Assembly (NCBI GenBank): GCA_023634235.1
Contig: JAMKCF010000012.1
Location: forward strand, 18,175,884-18,239,883
Length of the DNA stretch: 64,000 bases
From: Pisaster brevispinus
Taxonomy: Eukaryota > Echinodermata > Asteroidea > Forcipulatida > Asteriidae
Direction: 5' to 3'
The notes beneath the pieces are model-generated. The model made no database searches. It saw nothing but the letters and a program-made list of their open reading frames with translations, and was not told where the DNA came from. Positions 1 to 13,870 of the stretch are shown here, one piece after another (the first letter of the stretch is position 1; every line of letters starts with the position of its first letter). Made by a program: the position numbers and the translations under genes.

Positions 1-10
1 AGATTAAATT

Positions 11-229
11 TCACCCCTCTCCACTAATCCATTGCACCTCACAATGTCTTAATTTCTCAAAGTCTTTCACTTCTGCATCTTCTCCCGTGTCTCCATCATG
101 CAGAACGAGTTCTATTTCTGCTGGTAAATTAAAACTGGTGCGTGAACTGATCAATGACGACGTTGTACCTAAACAACGCTTACTCCTTAACGATGGTCGC
201 CTGAACAAACCGATGGTCCTAACCCACAA
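11..229 (-). CDS. Possible coding fragment, CIDE-N-like
   Basis: Open frame of 72 codons ending in TGA at the left edge of the window. The last 45 residues look protein-like rather than random: a stretch reading FNLPAEIELVLHDGDTGED, then an acidic run, then F-x-K-L and a final hydrophobic strand. This order (LP-x-x-I-x-LVL, then D-G-x-T, then acidic residues, then F-x-x-L) resembles the second half of a CIDE-N/DFF-type ubiquitin-like domain. The first part (SLRSKRCLGTTSSLISS) could be the preceding strand and helix. No convincing start or upstream exon is visible; TTGTTCAG at about 199 could be an acceptor. It may be a terminal exon, a pseudogene piece or chance. The CIDE-N suggestion is a visual resemblance only. 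Confidence 0.3.
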   Translation of the reverse strand: MWVRTIGLFRRPSLRSKRCLGTTSSLISSRTSFNLPAEIELVLHDGDTGEDAEVKDFEKLRHCEVQWISGEG

Positions 230-3200
230 AATGACATTTGCGCATTTATCAAAACGCAGGCTTTAATAAACTTCATAATGGCTGCGGTTTTGTTACGGAA
301 GAGACAAATTATTAGCCTCTATTTGCCCAACGAGAGCAATAAATGATTTCTTTCGTGACTGACTGTAAGTACGAGAGCAGAACTGTCGGGCTTTTAATGA
401 AATAATCCATACCCACTGCCTTCAAATATCACTTATTTTCGATGGATCACTTTTTCAAGGATAAACCTTAGTGCGGATAATGAGAGTGTGGATATGCCTA
501 TATTACGTAGTGGGTTTGGTAGATTCAAATGGCCTTCAATGTGGACGGGTTTTAGGTAAAAGAGTGACAGGTGAAGAGAAAGATTTGAAGGACGGAGGAG
601 CCTGTTTTATGGACACGGCATTGAGGTTGATATGTTGTCGTCGTTGTTTATTTAGATTGACAATAGTCGGTTGACATATTTACAACATGAATGAGCCTCA
701 TAGATTGCAATTCACGGCTGTGGGTGGTTTAGCTTGAAGACGGATACATCCCTAGACAATAAATTCATCTCGCCCTCAAATGAACGATGTATTGCTAAAG
801 TGACATCTCCGAATTGTCACACCCAATTCGTATTCATCCACGAGATGTTATACACATCGTAACAAATACAGAAAAGAAAATATAAAGGTTACTGGGAGGT
901 CTTTTTGAGAAGTTCCTGGACCTAAAATTCCCAAGTGGCTGGACTTTGACTGGATAGAGTTATTGGTTTGCGGTTGGACAATGATATGAATGAAGAGGTG
1001 TATTCACAATGAAGACCATACAATTGAATAACATTAAAAAAAACATGGATTTATTTTTCATTTTAAAGTTTCTAACCAAAAATAATAATTACATTCAAGG
1101 TAAGATATTATTTTCAACGAGGTATTTATACACCATAATGTACCTTACATGCCATTCAGCCAAGGATAGGCAAACACCACTGACCCGACACAAACAATTT
1201 GCTGAAAATTCAAATTCAGTTTTTGAGGTAAATGCTTGGTGACCGAATACCAAACACGTGGAAAAACGCCAATCATTCCAAAGGGTAGTGTAGCTTTCCA
1301 TTCACAAAGTGATAACATTTCGAATCCCTACAAACTGAAACTAAATTTTGTATAGATATTCCTTGAGTTTAAATGTATACACAATGTTGAATGAAAAGAT
1401 GGTAGTTTGATTGACAGGAAGTCATGATTATTCAGACTCACAATTGACCCGAATGAAGCATGTTGGTTGTTTCTCTAGCAGTGATAAAACACAACTACAT
1501 ATTAACGATTGATAATGACTTGACTAACCTCTACTGGACCGGTCAATATTGAAACATGGCCCGGTATTCAAATGAGCAACTAAAGCAGAGCTCACTGTTT
1601 GAATTGTGGTAATTAAATACCTACGTAGCAACTGTGTTATACAGGGCAGAGTTTGTCAATGTATTCATTGTGACAAAACATAGCCGGTCTTATTGAGCTT
1701 TCTTCGGTTGATACTTGTCAGAATAAAATACAATGTGACATTCAATATAGCAGGAAATAACCTGATCACAAAAACACAACCCCCCAGAAAAAAAACCCAA
1801 CAAACACACAAAAAACCACCCCAAAAACAAACACGTACTGAGCGTTTGATAAAAAACAACTATAAAATTACACCGGAATTCGCAATTGCAGAAAACTAAG
1901 TATTAAATATTTAAATCTCGCAGAAAAGATTCCCCTCTTCCACCAACTATATGCCACTGCTCTCTGCATTTCTTACACAATATTCTTTATTCACCTGCTG
2001 GCGGTTTGAAAGGAGGAGGGGCTGAAAATCAAGTCTTTTAAAAATACATTTATGACACCAGTACAGCAAACTTGACGAATACTAACAATGCAGTATGGTC
2101 TATCAGTTACACAATGAGAATCTTTTTATGAAGCGAGTTAGAGAGGTCCATGTTTAATTCTGTATACGTGCCAGAGTTGGATATTCTTACAGAAGTTGCT
2201 TGTCCTTTTAATCCTTCTCTTCAATCTTCTTATAAATGATGAGGTGCTTCATTTCCTCACAACTCAAGAGAAGAAATCCTTTAGAGGTTGCTCCCGTATA
2301 GTACAACAAGCTACCATCCATCACCTTGCAAAATGTCTGCTTACATCTACTACTTATTAATTGTCCAGTTGTGTTTACTTGCGTAAAAGTCCATTGCATC
2401 ACCGATGCGAGTTGTACAATGAGGCGTTGGCGAAGCACGTGCAACCCTCAGTGTTTGAACGTAAACCGTTCGTTTATGTTAGTCTAATGGATGGCTATAG
2501 TGAATGGGTTGGTGAAATATTGGCAAGGGCTGCCGTAGTCGGGTTCCGCCTCGTGGCCGGTTAACGATATTTTGACTAATTACGGAGTTAGAATTGAATA
2601 ACCAGTAATGCCACGCTGGAGATTTATTCTCAACTAACGTCCGTGCTTCAAGTCGGATTGTAACCCTCTTGGGGATGTTTGCTATACATAAGTTACCTAT
2701 TCTAATAGGATTGATAGGTAGTTATTAAATTAACAATGTGACATATTGTACAAAGTTATCAAACAGGCACAAATGAGTCTATTATGGCATTGTATTAAAC
2801 GATTCGTAGAAAAATAGTAAAAGCAAAATGCAATAAGGAAAGATTATACAAGGAGAGCACAGACATCCCAGACAGCTCTGTTCCGCACGAAGTGGCTGAT
2901 GACAACGGGATAGTTTTGACCGTCTCATCATTTACAGTTTATTCTGTATTTACAAATTTCAGAAGAATCTGTAGAGCACAAGGTGTGTCTGTTAAATACT
3001 TCGACAATTCTGTTTAATTTAGGCATTCCCTGATCTGAGCAACTGAGCAACGTGTACATGAATGTATGTTCCTTCTGTGATACCATCAGGTTTATTTTGT
3101 TTAAAATTAAAGTCATTGGCTTGGGGTATCTTTGGTTGTCCTCCTATACGGGCCTCGGGAGTTTTGTTTTCAGGGGTACTGTAGAATTTGTTGCTTGTTT

Positions 3201-3995
3201 GATTTTGTTTGCTGGGTGTTTGTTTTTAAAGAGAAGTAGAAACTGTATGAAGAAATAAGCCGGTCCATGTTCCCGCAGTGGGTTATATCGTTCAAGGATC
3301 CTCTCCATACCATCGATTCACTCTCATAACGACGTCAGTAAGCCTTGACCCAATGAATTCACTGACATCCCGGCGGGGGTAAGCCCCTTACTCTTAGCCT
3401 TTTAGTCTTCGTTTATACGCAGACCCACTGTAAGTTATTACGGCATACGCATCGGGGCGCTTGATGAGAGTTCCTAATATAAGACCTTTTACAGCAACAA
3501 GCAAGAGCACTATACGGTTACAATAATCTTACAGCGACAGAGCCTCGAAAGCCACATACAATCACACGTACAATCACATTCTGTACAACCATGGTACTAC
3601 ACAGCTTAATTGATAGATAATCGTGTTGAAAATAAGTTTAATTACGCTTATATCAAATACATCATATCCACACAAAAAAAAAAACAGCCCGACAATCTTC
3701 TTAGAAAGAGCACAGAGAAAGGACAGAGCAATCGTCAAAATTCTGATGAACATGTGTAGTTCATTCGGTTGTACACAGTGTCTGTAGAAAAAGCGTAGAA
3801 ATTTAAATGTGACAGGAACTGCAGGTACCACGGCATGTAGGCCGACAGTGTTTTTCAGGTTTAAATGTAAGATCTGAAGGGGTTATCTCGAATCTTAGTC
3901 ATCTTCTTAATTCTCTTCTATGCTTTGAGCTATTTTAATAATACACAACATGGCCTAATGTAAATAACCATAGACCACGTACACTAGCCTTGCAC

Positions 3996-4019
3996 GTACA
4001 TGTACATGTACATGTACAT
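3996..4019. repeat. (ACATGT)n microsatellite
   Basis: About four copies of a self-complementary hexamer (TACATG/CATGTA register), so the whole tract is palindromic and could extrude a cruciform. Confidence 0.8.
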
Positions 4020-4560
4020 CAATGGCATACTTTGCAAGAATGAAGGGACATACATGTCAGTTTGAAGGAGTTTCGAAACGTCAGAAACAAATGAAACTCT
4101 CCCAGCGTTCAGTTTTCTCACGACGTGTGATGCCCACCGGAAATGTTGGAAACTGGACAATAATTGATTTGCCAATTCACTTCGCCGATAAAGCCGCTGC
4201 GGAACTTACTGGGTGCAAACACTGCACCCGTTTACAGGGGGTGGATATTTCGAGAACCTCCCACCGCGTAGTGATTATTTGAACACTGTTCGAAAACTGA
4301 TAAAAAAATAAACAACCATTCACACGAATGTAAAACCAGGTGCTTGATTTGAGTAATATATTAACGAAAAAAGGACATGGAAACGTTGCAAAGTTTTTAA
4401 ACGTACCCGATACTAAACAAATATAATACAAATTATTAGGGACGACCAAATTCAAGAAAATACTTTCAATTTTGTAGACAAAATGAACCACACGATGTTT
4501 TTTCTTCGTTCACATAAACAATAACATAACACAAATAAGAAAAATAAATAAATTAACAAG

Positions 4561-4591
4561 AGGTGTTCGTGCACATATTGCACGAACACCT
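4561..4591. repeat. Perfect 13-bp inverted repeat (hairpin)
   Basis: AGGTGTTCGTGCA (4561-4573) and its exact reverse complement (4579-4591) flank a 5-nt spacer CATAT. No T-run or coding context makes it a bacterial-style terminator. In an animal genome it may be the centre of a degenerate palindromic element. Confidence 0.8.
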
Positions 4592-7500
4592 AAATAAAGC
4601 AAAATAAAAAACAGTAAAACAAATCTGCATCCCTAAAGCTGTTCGACTTAATCGCTCTACCTACGCATGAAAATATTATTATAAAGTTAATAAAAAGCGT
4701 ATCAATAACTGTATCCCGGGTAACCGTTATGCGTGGACAAAGAAATATTCTTGTTAATAGTGACCAAATTTCTACTCGACAGAAAAACAATATTGTCATT
4801 GTTCATATGGTCACCAGGCGTTCCATACTCTCTGACACATACGCAATGATACCCTACGACCTGTATTTAGTGTGATATTATGCGTATATCCAGCAGGTGT
4901 AATGTTGTATTAACCCCGAAGCTACCAGGGTTGACAACCACCAACGTGTCTGTCAGACCATTGAAGCTAGCCCCGGGGTTATTTGCTTTAGAAACCGTCG
5001 GCAAGCCTTTTGCAGGTTGTATTAAGTTTAATGAGTTGAGCCTAGAGATGATTGCGTAAGGCTAGCTATAGGTTGGTGGGGCGAACCATTCCATTGTAAT
5101 TTCCGACTATCAACAAGTCTGTCTTCATTGCGGTTCAGATCGTGACAGTCGGCACAGATGACAATCAAGTGAGAAAATTCACCAACAAGGAAATGGTCAA
5201 ATATTCAACTAACACGCCTATTCAATTACTGACTTATTAGCAACAAAACAAAAACTTATTTATATTAAAACGGTCCGAACACGGCTCGTCAAAATAACAA
5301 AATAACTACCAAACTTTATTTTTAGTAGACATAAAACATTCATTTGAAGTAATTTGAGATTACTTTTATTTTCTGGAAAATATTTTCTTGTATAAATACA
5401 ATTAAAACAGAGTAAATTCCTTCGCAAAGGAGCTTTCGTTATTTTGTTTCGTTCGCTTTATAACGCAAAGGAATTAAAGACACATTTATTTTTATTGCAG
5501 TTGAAATTAATTGTTCACTTTTCTCAAAATTACAATTCACAAATTTGAATGCGTGGGATGATCTTTGGAAGATTTGAACTATTGGAGACGTTGTCCAAAG
5601 TGATAAATGTCTTTTGACTATCAGAAAGTAGATATTATTTCTCTGGAGATGAGATTGTTGACGTCGGAATCTCATCAAAGAACTTTCGACAGATGAGGTA
5701 AGACAACAACGATCGATCAACATATATTACCACCACTGTCTTTGAATTCGATTCGACGTTTACCGAATAATCAGTTCATTTAAAGAACACACGCACCGAG
5801 CCCTCAAAATCGATCCAAATCTAGGTGACGGAAATCGAAATGTCAAAACCGAAAACGTCATTTGAAACCGTTGGACGCCGTCCTGCTGATACAAACGCGT
5901 GACATATTTTCTTACTGGGCGATTGGTCGTTACATTTGGCTCTATACTGAGTCTGGCACTGACAAGAATAAAAATCTATATTTACCTAAGATGCATTTAA
6001 TAAGAAACAATAATATCATCAAATGCATTATCAACAGACGACAGTCATTGCCGGCAGTTGACTGTCAGTTTTTTAGTCCGCCTGCAAATCCGGATACACA
6101 TTCTCAGTCTCTTCGATAATTTTCTTTCTGTCCTGAACAAGCGGACGATATTTCGCAGGGATATTTAACCTCATACGTGCAGCAAACCTAGACTGAACTA
6201 TGGACTTGATATCAAAATAATTACGACATTTGGGAACTCACTTCGTCAGAGGGGTCTAGTGCACCAGAGTCAACTCAGCACAGTGTACGTGCACAGCATC
6301 ATCATTTCATCGTTTTCAGACATGAAGATGAAATCAACCCGGGGATTGAGGGCGCTCTTCCTAATTGCAAGCCAGCTGTGACAAGCCGTCCTAACCATTG
6401 TTCATGCAGCAGAGGGCAGCATAACACACCACAACGGGTGCACCACATTAAATAAGTTTCCCATAGCAACCAATGCCAAGTTCTAAATATCCAACAATAC
6501 TACAAAAACATATAAAAGTCTCTAGGCCTCTTTCAAACTAAAAACAGATATTTTCTGACAACTAAACTACACCCCTCCCATTTTCAATAGGTTAGCCGTT
6601 CAGCTTTTGAGCTAGGGTAATGCAAAACAAGAACGAGTAGAAACTGGCAAAAATTCCTCTTGGAAAAATGACCCTACGCTTCTAAGCAAAATAGGACAAT
6701 TTTTCTGTGATATTTTTCCTGCTCTTGCTTTGACGTCACTTTTTACAACATAGTCGCAAAGCTTTCTCATTATTTGAATTCAATATTACGCCATGCAATT
6801 GTTTATATAAATGGAGCGACAGCAACATTCATAAACCCAACAAACTGTGAGGGCGTTATCACGAGTCTTATACGATGAGTTACGACAAGTCACGACCACA
6901 GAGTCAATTTTTATATAGCTGGTATTTGCTTAGCACGGACAATCTTGCTAAGTTGAAACTGGTTACCTGTCAGGTACAATGAACACTGTTGTGACTGGTG
7001 CTCAGTTTTTTGTTTCGCTAAGTAGCATTGTTTGCTAACAGACTATGAAATTTACCGAAGACTTTCCGGGCTACATAACACACTCTATCATAATAATTTT
7101 ATGATAATATTTTATATTAGGCGTTGTATTTTTTATGAACTGGATGGAGCGTGATCATGAAACGACACCATTATATGAATCTGTTTTAATTATTTACAAG
7201 TCTATGCTCTAAGTTGATATCAGCTAAAACGTTGCATGCTTGATAAAACTTGTTTTTATGTTTCACGCCATATTAACCTTATTAATTATGACCAAGGGCG
7301 GGTATGATAAGTCCATAATAGATCTGCCGTTATTAATAAAACATATCATGCACTATGAAACGATCAACATGTCCAAATTGTTGGAAAGTTGTGTGAACAT
7401 TTACACCCGAACATTAAGTTAGATCAAACATTATAACTTAAACAATACCATTTTCAGCTGGAAAATTATTAACAATATAGACTGGGATCAAGCAATCGCA

Positions 7501-8400
7501 CTATTTTAAACATGCGAAAATCCAGAAAAAATATTTCGAGTTTGTTTTCTGTAAACTCTCGAAAAGCACAGTGTCTATAAACGATTTCGTTTGGGGAAAA
7601 TGTTTGCATTTGGTACCCTGTGCCGCTATAATATGGGCAGATAAATGGACTCTACCGCAGACTGTGTTATACGATGTTAAGAAAACGTATGAACAAAACC
7701 CACAAAGGTCTTAGTACGTCATCTGAATATTAAATGGTTTAGACATTAATGGTATTATACACGATTGGTAGAGCTGGAAAAATAGTCGCAGACAGTGTTC
7801 GTGGATTTGTGTGATCATCAACACACATGAAATAGCAAAGCTGTGGAAATTTGGTCTAAGTTCGTTATGTGAGTCAGGAGAAAATAGTAAGCAATAGTAA
7901 GCAATTTCCAGCATGTAAACACATTGCCCTTATTGGTTGTAACGACAGAAGTAAGCTTTTGCATTTTGTAACAGTTTTCCCCCATTGTCTTCATTTCAGA
8001 GGGAATACTTCACAGAAAAATTACATGAACTTCATAGTCACAAGCTTTCAGACTAAAATCAAACAATGATGTTTTTATCCTTAACAATCCAGTACAATAC
8101 CATTAAGAACAGCATTGCGTCTTCCCAAAATAGATGCAAAGAAAACCTTGACATGTCGCATAATTATTGGGTCATTGAGGTAGAAGGAGAGGAATGAGTT
8201 GTAACGTGCTTATTGTAGAGAGATCAATGGGAAATAAAAAAGTGGAAGCTGAAGACTGCTGCTGAGGAGTTAAACGTTCATGTTACATTACAAACATCCA
8301 ACTGTGACTGTACGACTACGAAGCAATATTGAAATTATTTTGGCTGAACTTTTTCTCATTTCGTATGTATGAGATCGAGCTTCATTCCCACAGCCTATTA

Positions 8401-8525
8401 GCCTTTTGGGGATATGGTGGACACTATAGGAGTGCACTGTTTGGCTTGGGGGGGGGGGTGTCTATTGACAAATTTACTATAACCTAATAGTGTCATATTA
8501 CTGTGTCTATCATATCTCAACATGG
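8401..8525. mobile_element. Short MITE-like element, copy 1
   Basis: Begins GCCTTTTGGGGATATGGTGG and ends with an imperfect reverse complement (CATATCTCAACATGG). It shares its body (GGACACTATAGG, TTTGGCTTGGG, AACCTAATAG) with the sequence at 20701-20817, which has a cleaner terminal inverted repeat. A G-run of about 12 has expanded inside this copy. Non-autonomous; no coding capacity. Confidence 0.6.
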
Positions 8526-9291
8526 AATATGGTAAGAAAAGCTGATCAACTCATCGTCACAACCGAAGCCGGTCCGTAGTCGACGCATTTTCGACGCGAA
8601 CATTTATTCCGCCCTCCTTTGACGATATAGTTTAGCTCCAACGGCCTGACAACATAATCAGAGCAACTTCGTGTTGCCGACCCTTCGTCAAGTTGCGGTT
8701 TAAATCACGCATGCGTGGTCTGTTGACTCGTCATATTCATTTGCATATTCTATTAGTTTCTACACTTGAATGCAGTTATGAACTAGTTTTCTCACTGTCA
8801 TATTGAACAAAACCTACATCTACCATTATACTGCCCATAAATTGTGACGTAACTTGCGAAATAGCCGGAGAAACAGCGCTCCGGGCGGGGGGTGGGGGGT
8901 AGGTTGATCCAGTTGGACTATAGCTACAGTCAAACCACGCAACGTTCGAGAGACAGTTAGATCGACTATGGTTAAGTCTAGTCGACTCTAGTCAGCCAAC
9001 CGAACTTGCTCGCAGTGTGTTACTAACACAAGAGGTCAAAGTTTAATGGTCCATAAAATGTCGCGGATGTATTGGGGTTGTCCAGTTGCATGACGTCAGA
9101 TGCTGTGTCTATGGCAGCCATTATACTGAATAAATAATAATGAATTATTAACCTGCAGCCACTGAGATCCTTCCTTTACTGTGTCACGACCCCCCCTTCC
9201 CGGTCCCACTCATATAAAAAGGCACGACGGGCTACCACCACGAGCGTTTTTAAATGAAGACTGCTTCATTGTTTTTTATACATGTTTTTTA

Positions 9292-9307
9292 ATATATATA
9301 TATATAT
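9292..9307. repeat. (AT)n microsatellite
   Basis: Eight uninterrupted AT dinucleotides following a T-rich tract. Confidence 0.85.
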
Positions 9308-11872
9308 TTCATGCCAATCTACTTCTACACACCAACCCGAAGAACTGTTATAAAACAAGGTTGTCACATTGTCGATAAAGCTCAAAATAACGTTTGCGTT
9401 TACTTCAATTTATAGATCGAGATTTGGTTTCGGACACAAAAGAAAAATAATTAACAAGATTAATAAAATAAAAATAAAAATATTTACATTAGAAAGTTTC
9501 TGGATCATTAATATTTTAATCTTTGAAGAAAAAAAATATTAATAAAATGAATATTTTGTTTTGAATGTCGGGTTAATTACAAAAGTGAAACTTATCATTT
9601 GGGAGAATTTCTCCAAGGTAATTCAACCCGAGGAGGCAAAACCTAACGTCAAACGGAAATTATATTAGCGTTTGGTCAATGACCTGCTATAGCTTCCACG
9701 ATGGGATTCCAATCAAATCCCCACAGTGGGCTGAACAAATACTGTCCTTCGATCAGCCTTTGTTCACAAATCACAAAAATACATTTGCCTCTGTACTCAA
9801 TAAAACAATTATATATGAAATCGCTTGTTTTGATTCCTTGGGGGTATACTTCCCTTCGGTCAACGGATCTACCAATTAAATCCAATGGTAAAAAAAGGTG
9901 TAGTGTCAGCGATTGTGGCAATGAATGTGTCTACCTGATAACTCCAACTATGCAAAGGGGATTTTCTGTACAATGTAACAAAAGTTAACATTCGCAACCG
10001 AAATCCGCAAGGAAACAGTGAGTGTCACACAATCATTCCGAGTGACAGAAAGCAGAGTTAGTATTTCTGCAATCTGCCCGGAGCCTACATGTCAGAGCAT
10101 GTTCAACATAAAGCTAGATTTTTCCTGATCAATCCAAAGGGTTATTGATCCTTCTTATTTGATATTTCGTTCCCATGGAGTAGTTTGTCCGTACCCTACT
10201 GGCTGTCTGTTTGTCTAGCAAACACGTCACTACCTCAACTCTCTTCCTTTCTCAACGCCTAGGCCTACACTAGAGATCCTTGCCATTGCAGTACACACCT
10301 ATTTTATCAGCAAAACGGTTTGAACAATAGAGGTGTGGATGAGTGGAGAGAGTCTAAAAAGACAAGCATAATTCAGACGTGACCTTGATAAAGGAGACTC
10401 AAAGGATATTAATAAAATGAAATTTCCTACTAGCTGAATATTGTAGCTTTTTGATATGGCGTTACTCACGCATGAGTTGGCGTAGTCTTGAGAATCAAGT
10501 TGTCATTGTGTGTACTCACGTAGTCGTCTTAATATAGCGTGGAAGCTACTAAAGTAAATATCTTCCATAAAGACAGACCATCAGAATTAGACAAGCTTTT
10601 TTGAGCAGTTAATTTATCGTAAAACCTGTTGCTGGCAAAAATTGCAAATAATTATGTTTTTAATCACTCATGTTATTAAGCCAATTGTAGATGCAATCAC
10701 CACGTCATGAGCAATTTCAAAGTAAATACTAAATGAATTCATTTGTGCATAAAGTTACATTAATATTTTCAGAAAAATAATTACACACATAACGCCAATA
10801 TTCTTTTCCGCACACGTACGCATTTTCTATTAATTGAACTTAATTCAGACTATTTTGATGCCATTATGTGAACTCTTGTCCAAATACTGATTTTCTTTTT
10901 GGATTGCAAGCTAAACTTTTATTTGAGGTTGTTCTGCTCTTACAGCGTACCATCCACGTGTATCTAGCATTTTCAAATTAAATTACCATCGACAGAATTC
11001 TCCAGTTGCAAATTCATCTTTTTAATCAGATTATTTTTCTTACGGTTCACGTATGAATTCTCCAAGTCGAGAATTCCAAAATTACAGATCTGAAATTATT
11101 TAAGAAGTTATATAATTTTCAGTGTTACAAAGACAATAGACTAAAGAGACCATTTTAAAGAATGCCGAACGTAAATGAACTTTTGTTTTATTTTTCATTG
11201 AAGGTGAAATTAATTAAGATAAATTACAATGTATATAAATCTCAAAATTCTCTGATAAAGTAAACTATAAGTCAAACGAAACAAATTAAGCTTTTTCTGA
11301 ACATGGCACGAAAAATGTAAGTCTTTAACAGGCTTCAACAAAACTTACTCCAAATAGTTGTTTTCCCTTTGGTTTATCCATTACGGTAATGTATAAACAA
11401 ACGAGCTTTCAGTTCGTATAATAAATTCCAATAACACTTCTCAACAATAACAAACGTTAAAGATTGGTTCCAGGGCAAACTTACAAATAGTTGGATGTTG
11501 TATATTTGATTAAAGGGATGGTGGTTTTTTAAAATAGTTAAACGTGTCTTGATTTCATGTGTGAGTTTGTGACATAAACCCGCTTAAATCTCTTGACATT
11601 TCCGAATGTCTACTTATTTTAGACAAAACAACTTACACACTACCAGTACGATGCTATAAATAAACATTGTTTTGTTTTGTTTACGCAAAGTAAACGCTTC
11701 AATCCATACATTACACTCATTAAGAGTAAGTTAACAATACTTCCATAACTGCTCTTGACCTAAACTAAGAGCTGGTGTACATGGCACACAGTTTGGGGTC
11801 AGACAAACCCCGTAGGGTCATATACCATTTTTGTTGTTTAAATGTAACACAAAAATAAGGCTTTCGAAGCAA

Positions 11873-11908
11873 TTTTTTTTTTTTGGGGGGGCGGGGGGGG
11901 GGGGGTTG
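11873..11908. repeat. T-run followed by long G-run
   Basis: Twelve T then about twenty G interrupted by one C. Homopolymer runs of this kind are prone to sequencing error and may form a G-quadruplex when single-stranded. Confidence 0.8.
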
Positions 11909-13244
11909 GGCAGTTATACCCCTTTATTATTTAAAGACATAATGAGTTAACTCTTTAAAATGGCTCATTGAATCTTAAATGGACAGACTCTCCTATGATC
12001 AAGTAAAGTCAATCCAATCCTCAATTTGACTCTGAGTCAGACTTAAGCTAGTTTTGGCACTAATTGGGTTAAGCAGATATACCTAGTTCCAGTCTGGATC
12101 AGTCATTATTGTGGTGACTTATTTTTGAGTCAGTAACATTTCGTCGAAACTAATTCTTTTGAAATACTTGGTATCAGATACCTCGCATGATTTATTCGGA
12201 AATGTCTTCTATATAAGATGAAAATAAATACATTTCAAGTATTTTCTTCTTAGCGTTGCATACTTTCGATACAAAGATTTTTCATTTTTGGGGTTAATTT
12301 GCAACAAATTGCAATGTTACATGAATGGTAAATAAACGGACAAAATGAACTTAATCAACTTTGTATGACGTTGCCTTTAGGAGTCACCAGTTTCGTTGTT
12401 TATTGCTGAATGCAGTGAATTTCCATTTCCCCATATGCTTTCCCTTCTATTCTTCGTTTGAATAAAATGAATGTTGTGGTCCAACAGACATCTAAATCCA
12501 TAAAGGTCTACTTATTTTGTCTAGTTATTTGTTTTAAGTCAATGTATTATACACTCTTACGAAGAATTTGTAATTTCATAATATGTTTAGTCAGGAAAAT
12601 TACCAGAAATAAATCTTTCAGCACAAGTCCGATTTTATTTTAAAATATTCAAATAAAAATGAATTTACAGTTAGTAGCACCTCAGACCTAAAGCTTTCAA
12701 ATGATAACCGACAACAAGTATAAACATAAACTGTTCGGTTTATGTCGAGTTTTTATATTTTTTGCAGCGTGTTTTTTTCTTTCTTTTCGGTTTAACTTGT
12801 GAAAAGACTTGGTGAATAACATTGACCTTTTCTTTGGTTTAGAAATCGCGAGTCAAGCAAGCAACACATTTTGGTTTTGTTACCAAAACATCGTAAAAAC
12901 ACATGTTTTCTCACTTATTAATTATGTCATTCCGGGAGACCAGAAATCAATTGGGGATGTGTTTCAAAACAACCGCCAGTTCTTATTTGCCGGTCATATA
13001 TTCGGCTTGGTGATTACGCACTTTATCTAAGACGCTTTCGGGTAAAACTGTATTGTAGTAAAAGTAGACACAGAGTCATTGATAGCAAGTTATGATAGTC
13101 ACTAAATGGACCCGTGGCGACTGTGGTTAAGTTCAACACTACACCTGCAATAATGGATCCAAACTGATAAGCTTTAGTGGAATTATGAGATGGTGGAAGG
13201 GTGAATGCACGACGTGTCATCCGCTAGCATTCGGAGTGGAGTTA

Positions 13245-13247
<3 letters not shown>

Positions 13248-13277
<30 letters not shown>
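13248..13277. repeat. A30 tract
   Basis: Thirty uninterrupted A residues. It could be the tail of a retroposed sequence lying to its left, but I recognise no SINE or processed transcript there. Confidence 0.85.
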
Positions 13278-13280
<3 letters not shown>

Positions 13281-13689
13281 AGACAGAAGGGTACAGCAAA
13301 AGCTTCTTTGACAGATTGAATTTGTGCGATGATAAATTCATTTAGCGTGTTTGCTCGACCGGAGGTTTGTAGAAAGAGTGTGCCGTTGAGAGATGAACAT
13401 GACACCCATTATGATATCATTGAACTACTAGGAATGACTGGTTAGGATTAATGGCAGACGGATATGATAGATTTATGATCTGTTTACAACTTTGTCTTAA
13501 TGAGGAGGATGATGAGCTTGTTTTCCTGTGTTTAATCTTCTCATTGTCTACAAGGTTCATTGTCTAAACATTGACACGGAACAAGCCAACGCATGTTAAC
13601 TGGTCAATGCACTTTATGTCACTACGTATCGTTTTGAAGTGTAAAGTTGACATACTATTACTAGCAACAACAATAGTGAAAGACGCGCG

Positions 13690-13870
13690 AAGGCTGGGGG
13701 TGTTGGCCTGGGGAGTGGGCTAGGGAAAGAAAGCTTAAGGAGTGGGCTAGAGGGGTGAGCTTGGGGAGTGGGCTTTGAGAATGGGAATGGGAAGTGGGCT
13801 AGAGGACTGGAGTTAGGGAGTGGGCTGGGGGAATGGGCTAAGGTGTGGGTTTTGAAAGTGGTATAGGAAA
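13690..13870. repeat. Degenerate GGGAGTGGGCTAG minisatellite
   Basis: At least eight imperfect copies of a unit around GGGAGTGGGCTAGAGG, spaced 15-30 bp, with the C-rich strand on minus. The 102-codon minus-strand open frame across it is compositional (Pro/Ser/Leu-rich) and I do not call it a gene. Confidence 0.75.

Noticed and set aside
11975..12140. GACTCTGAGTCAG-rich stretch as a third copy of the GGGTCA MITE
   Set aside because: Only short words shared; boundaries and terminal repeat not visible.
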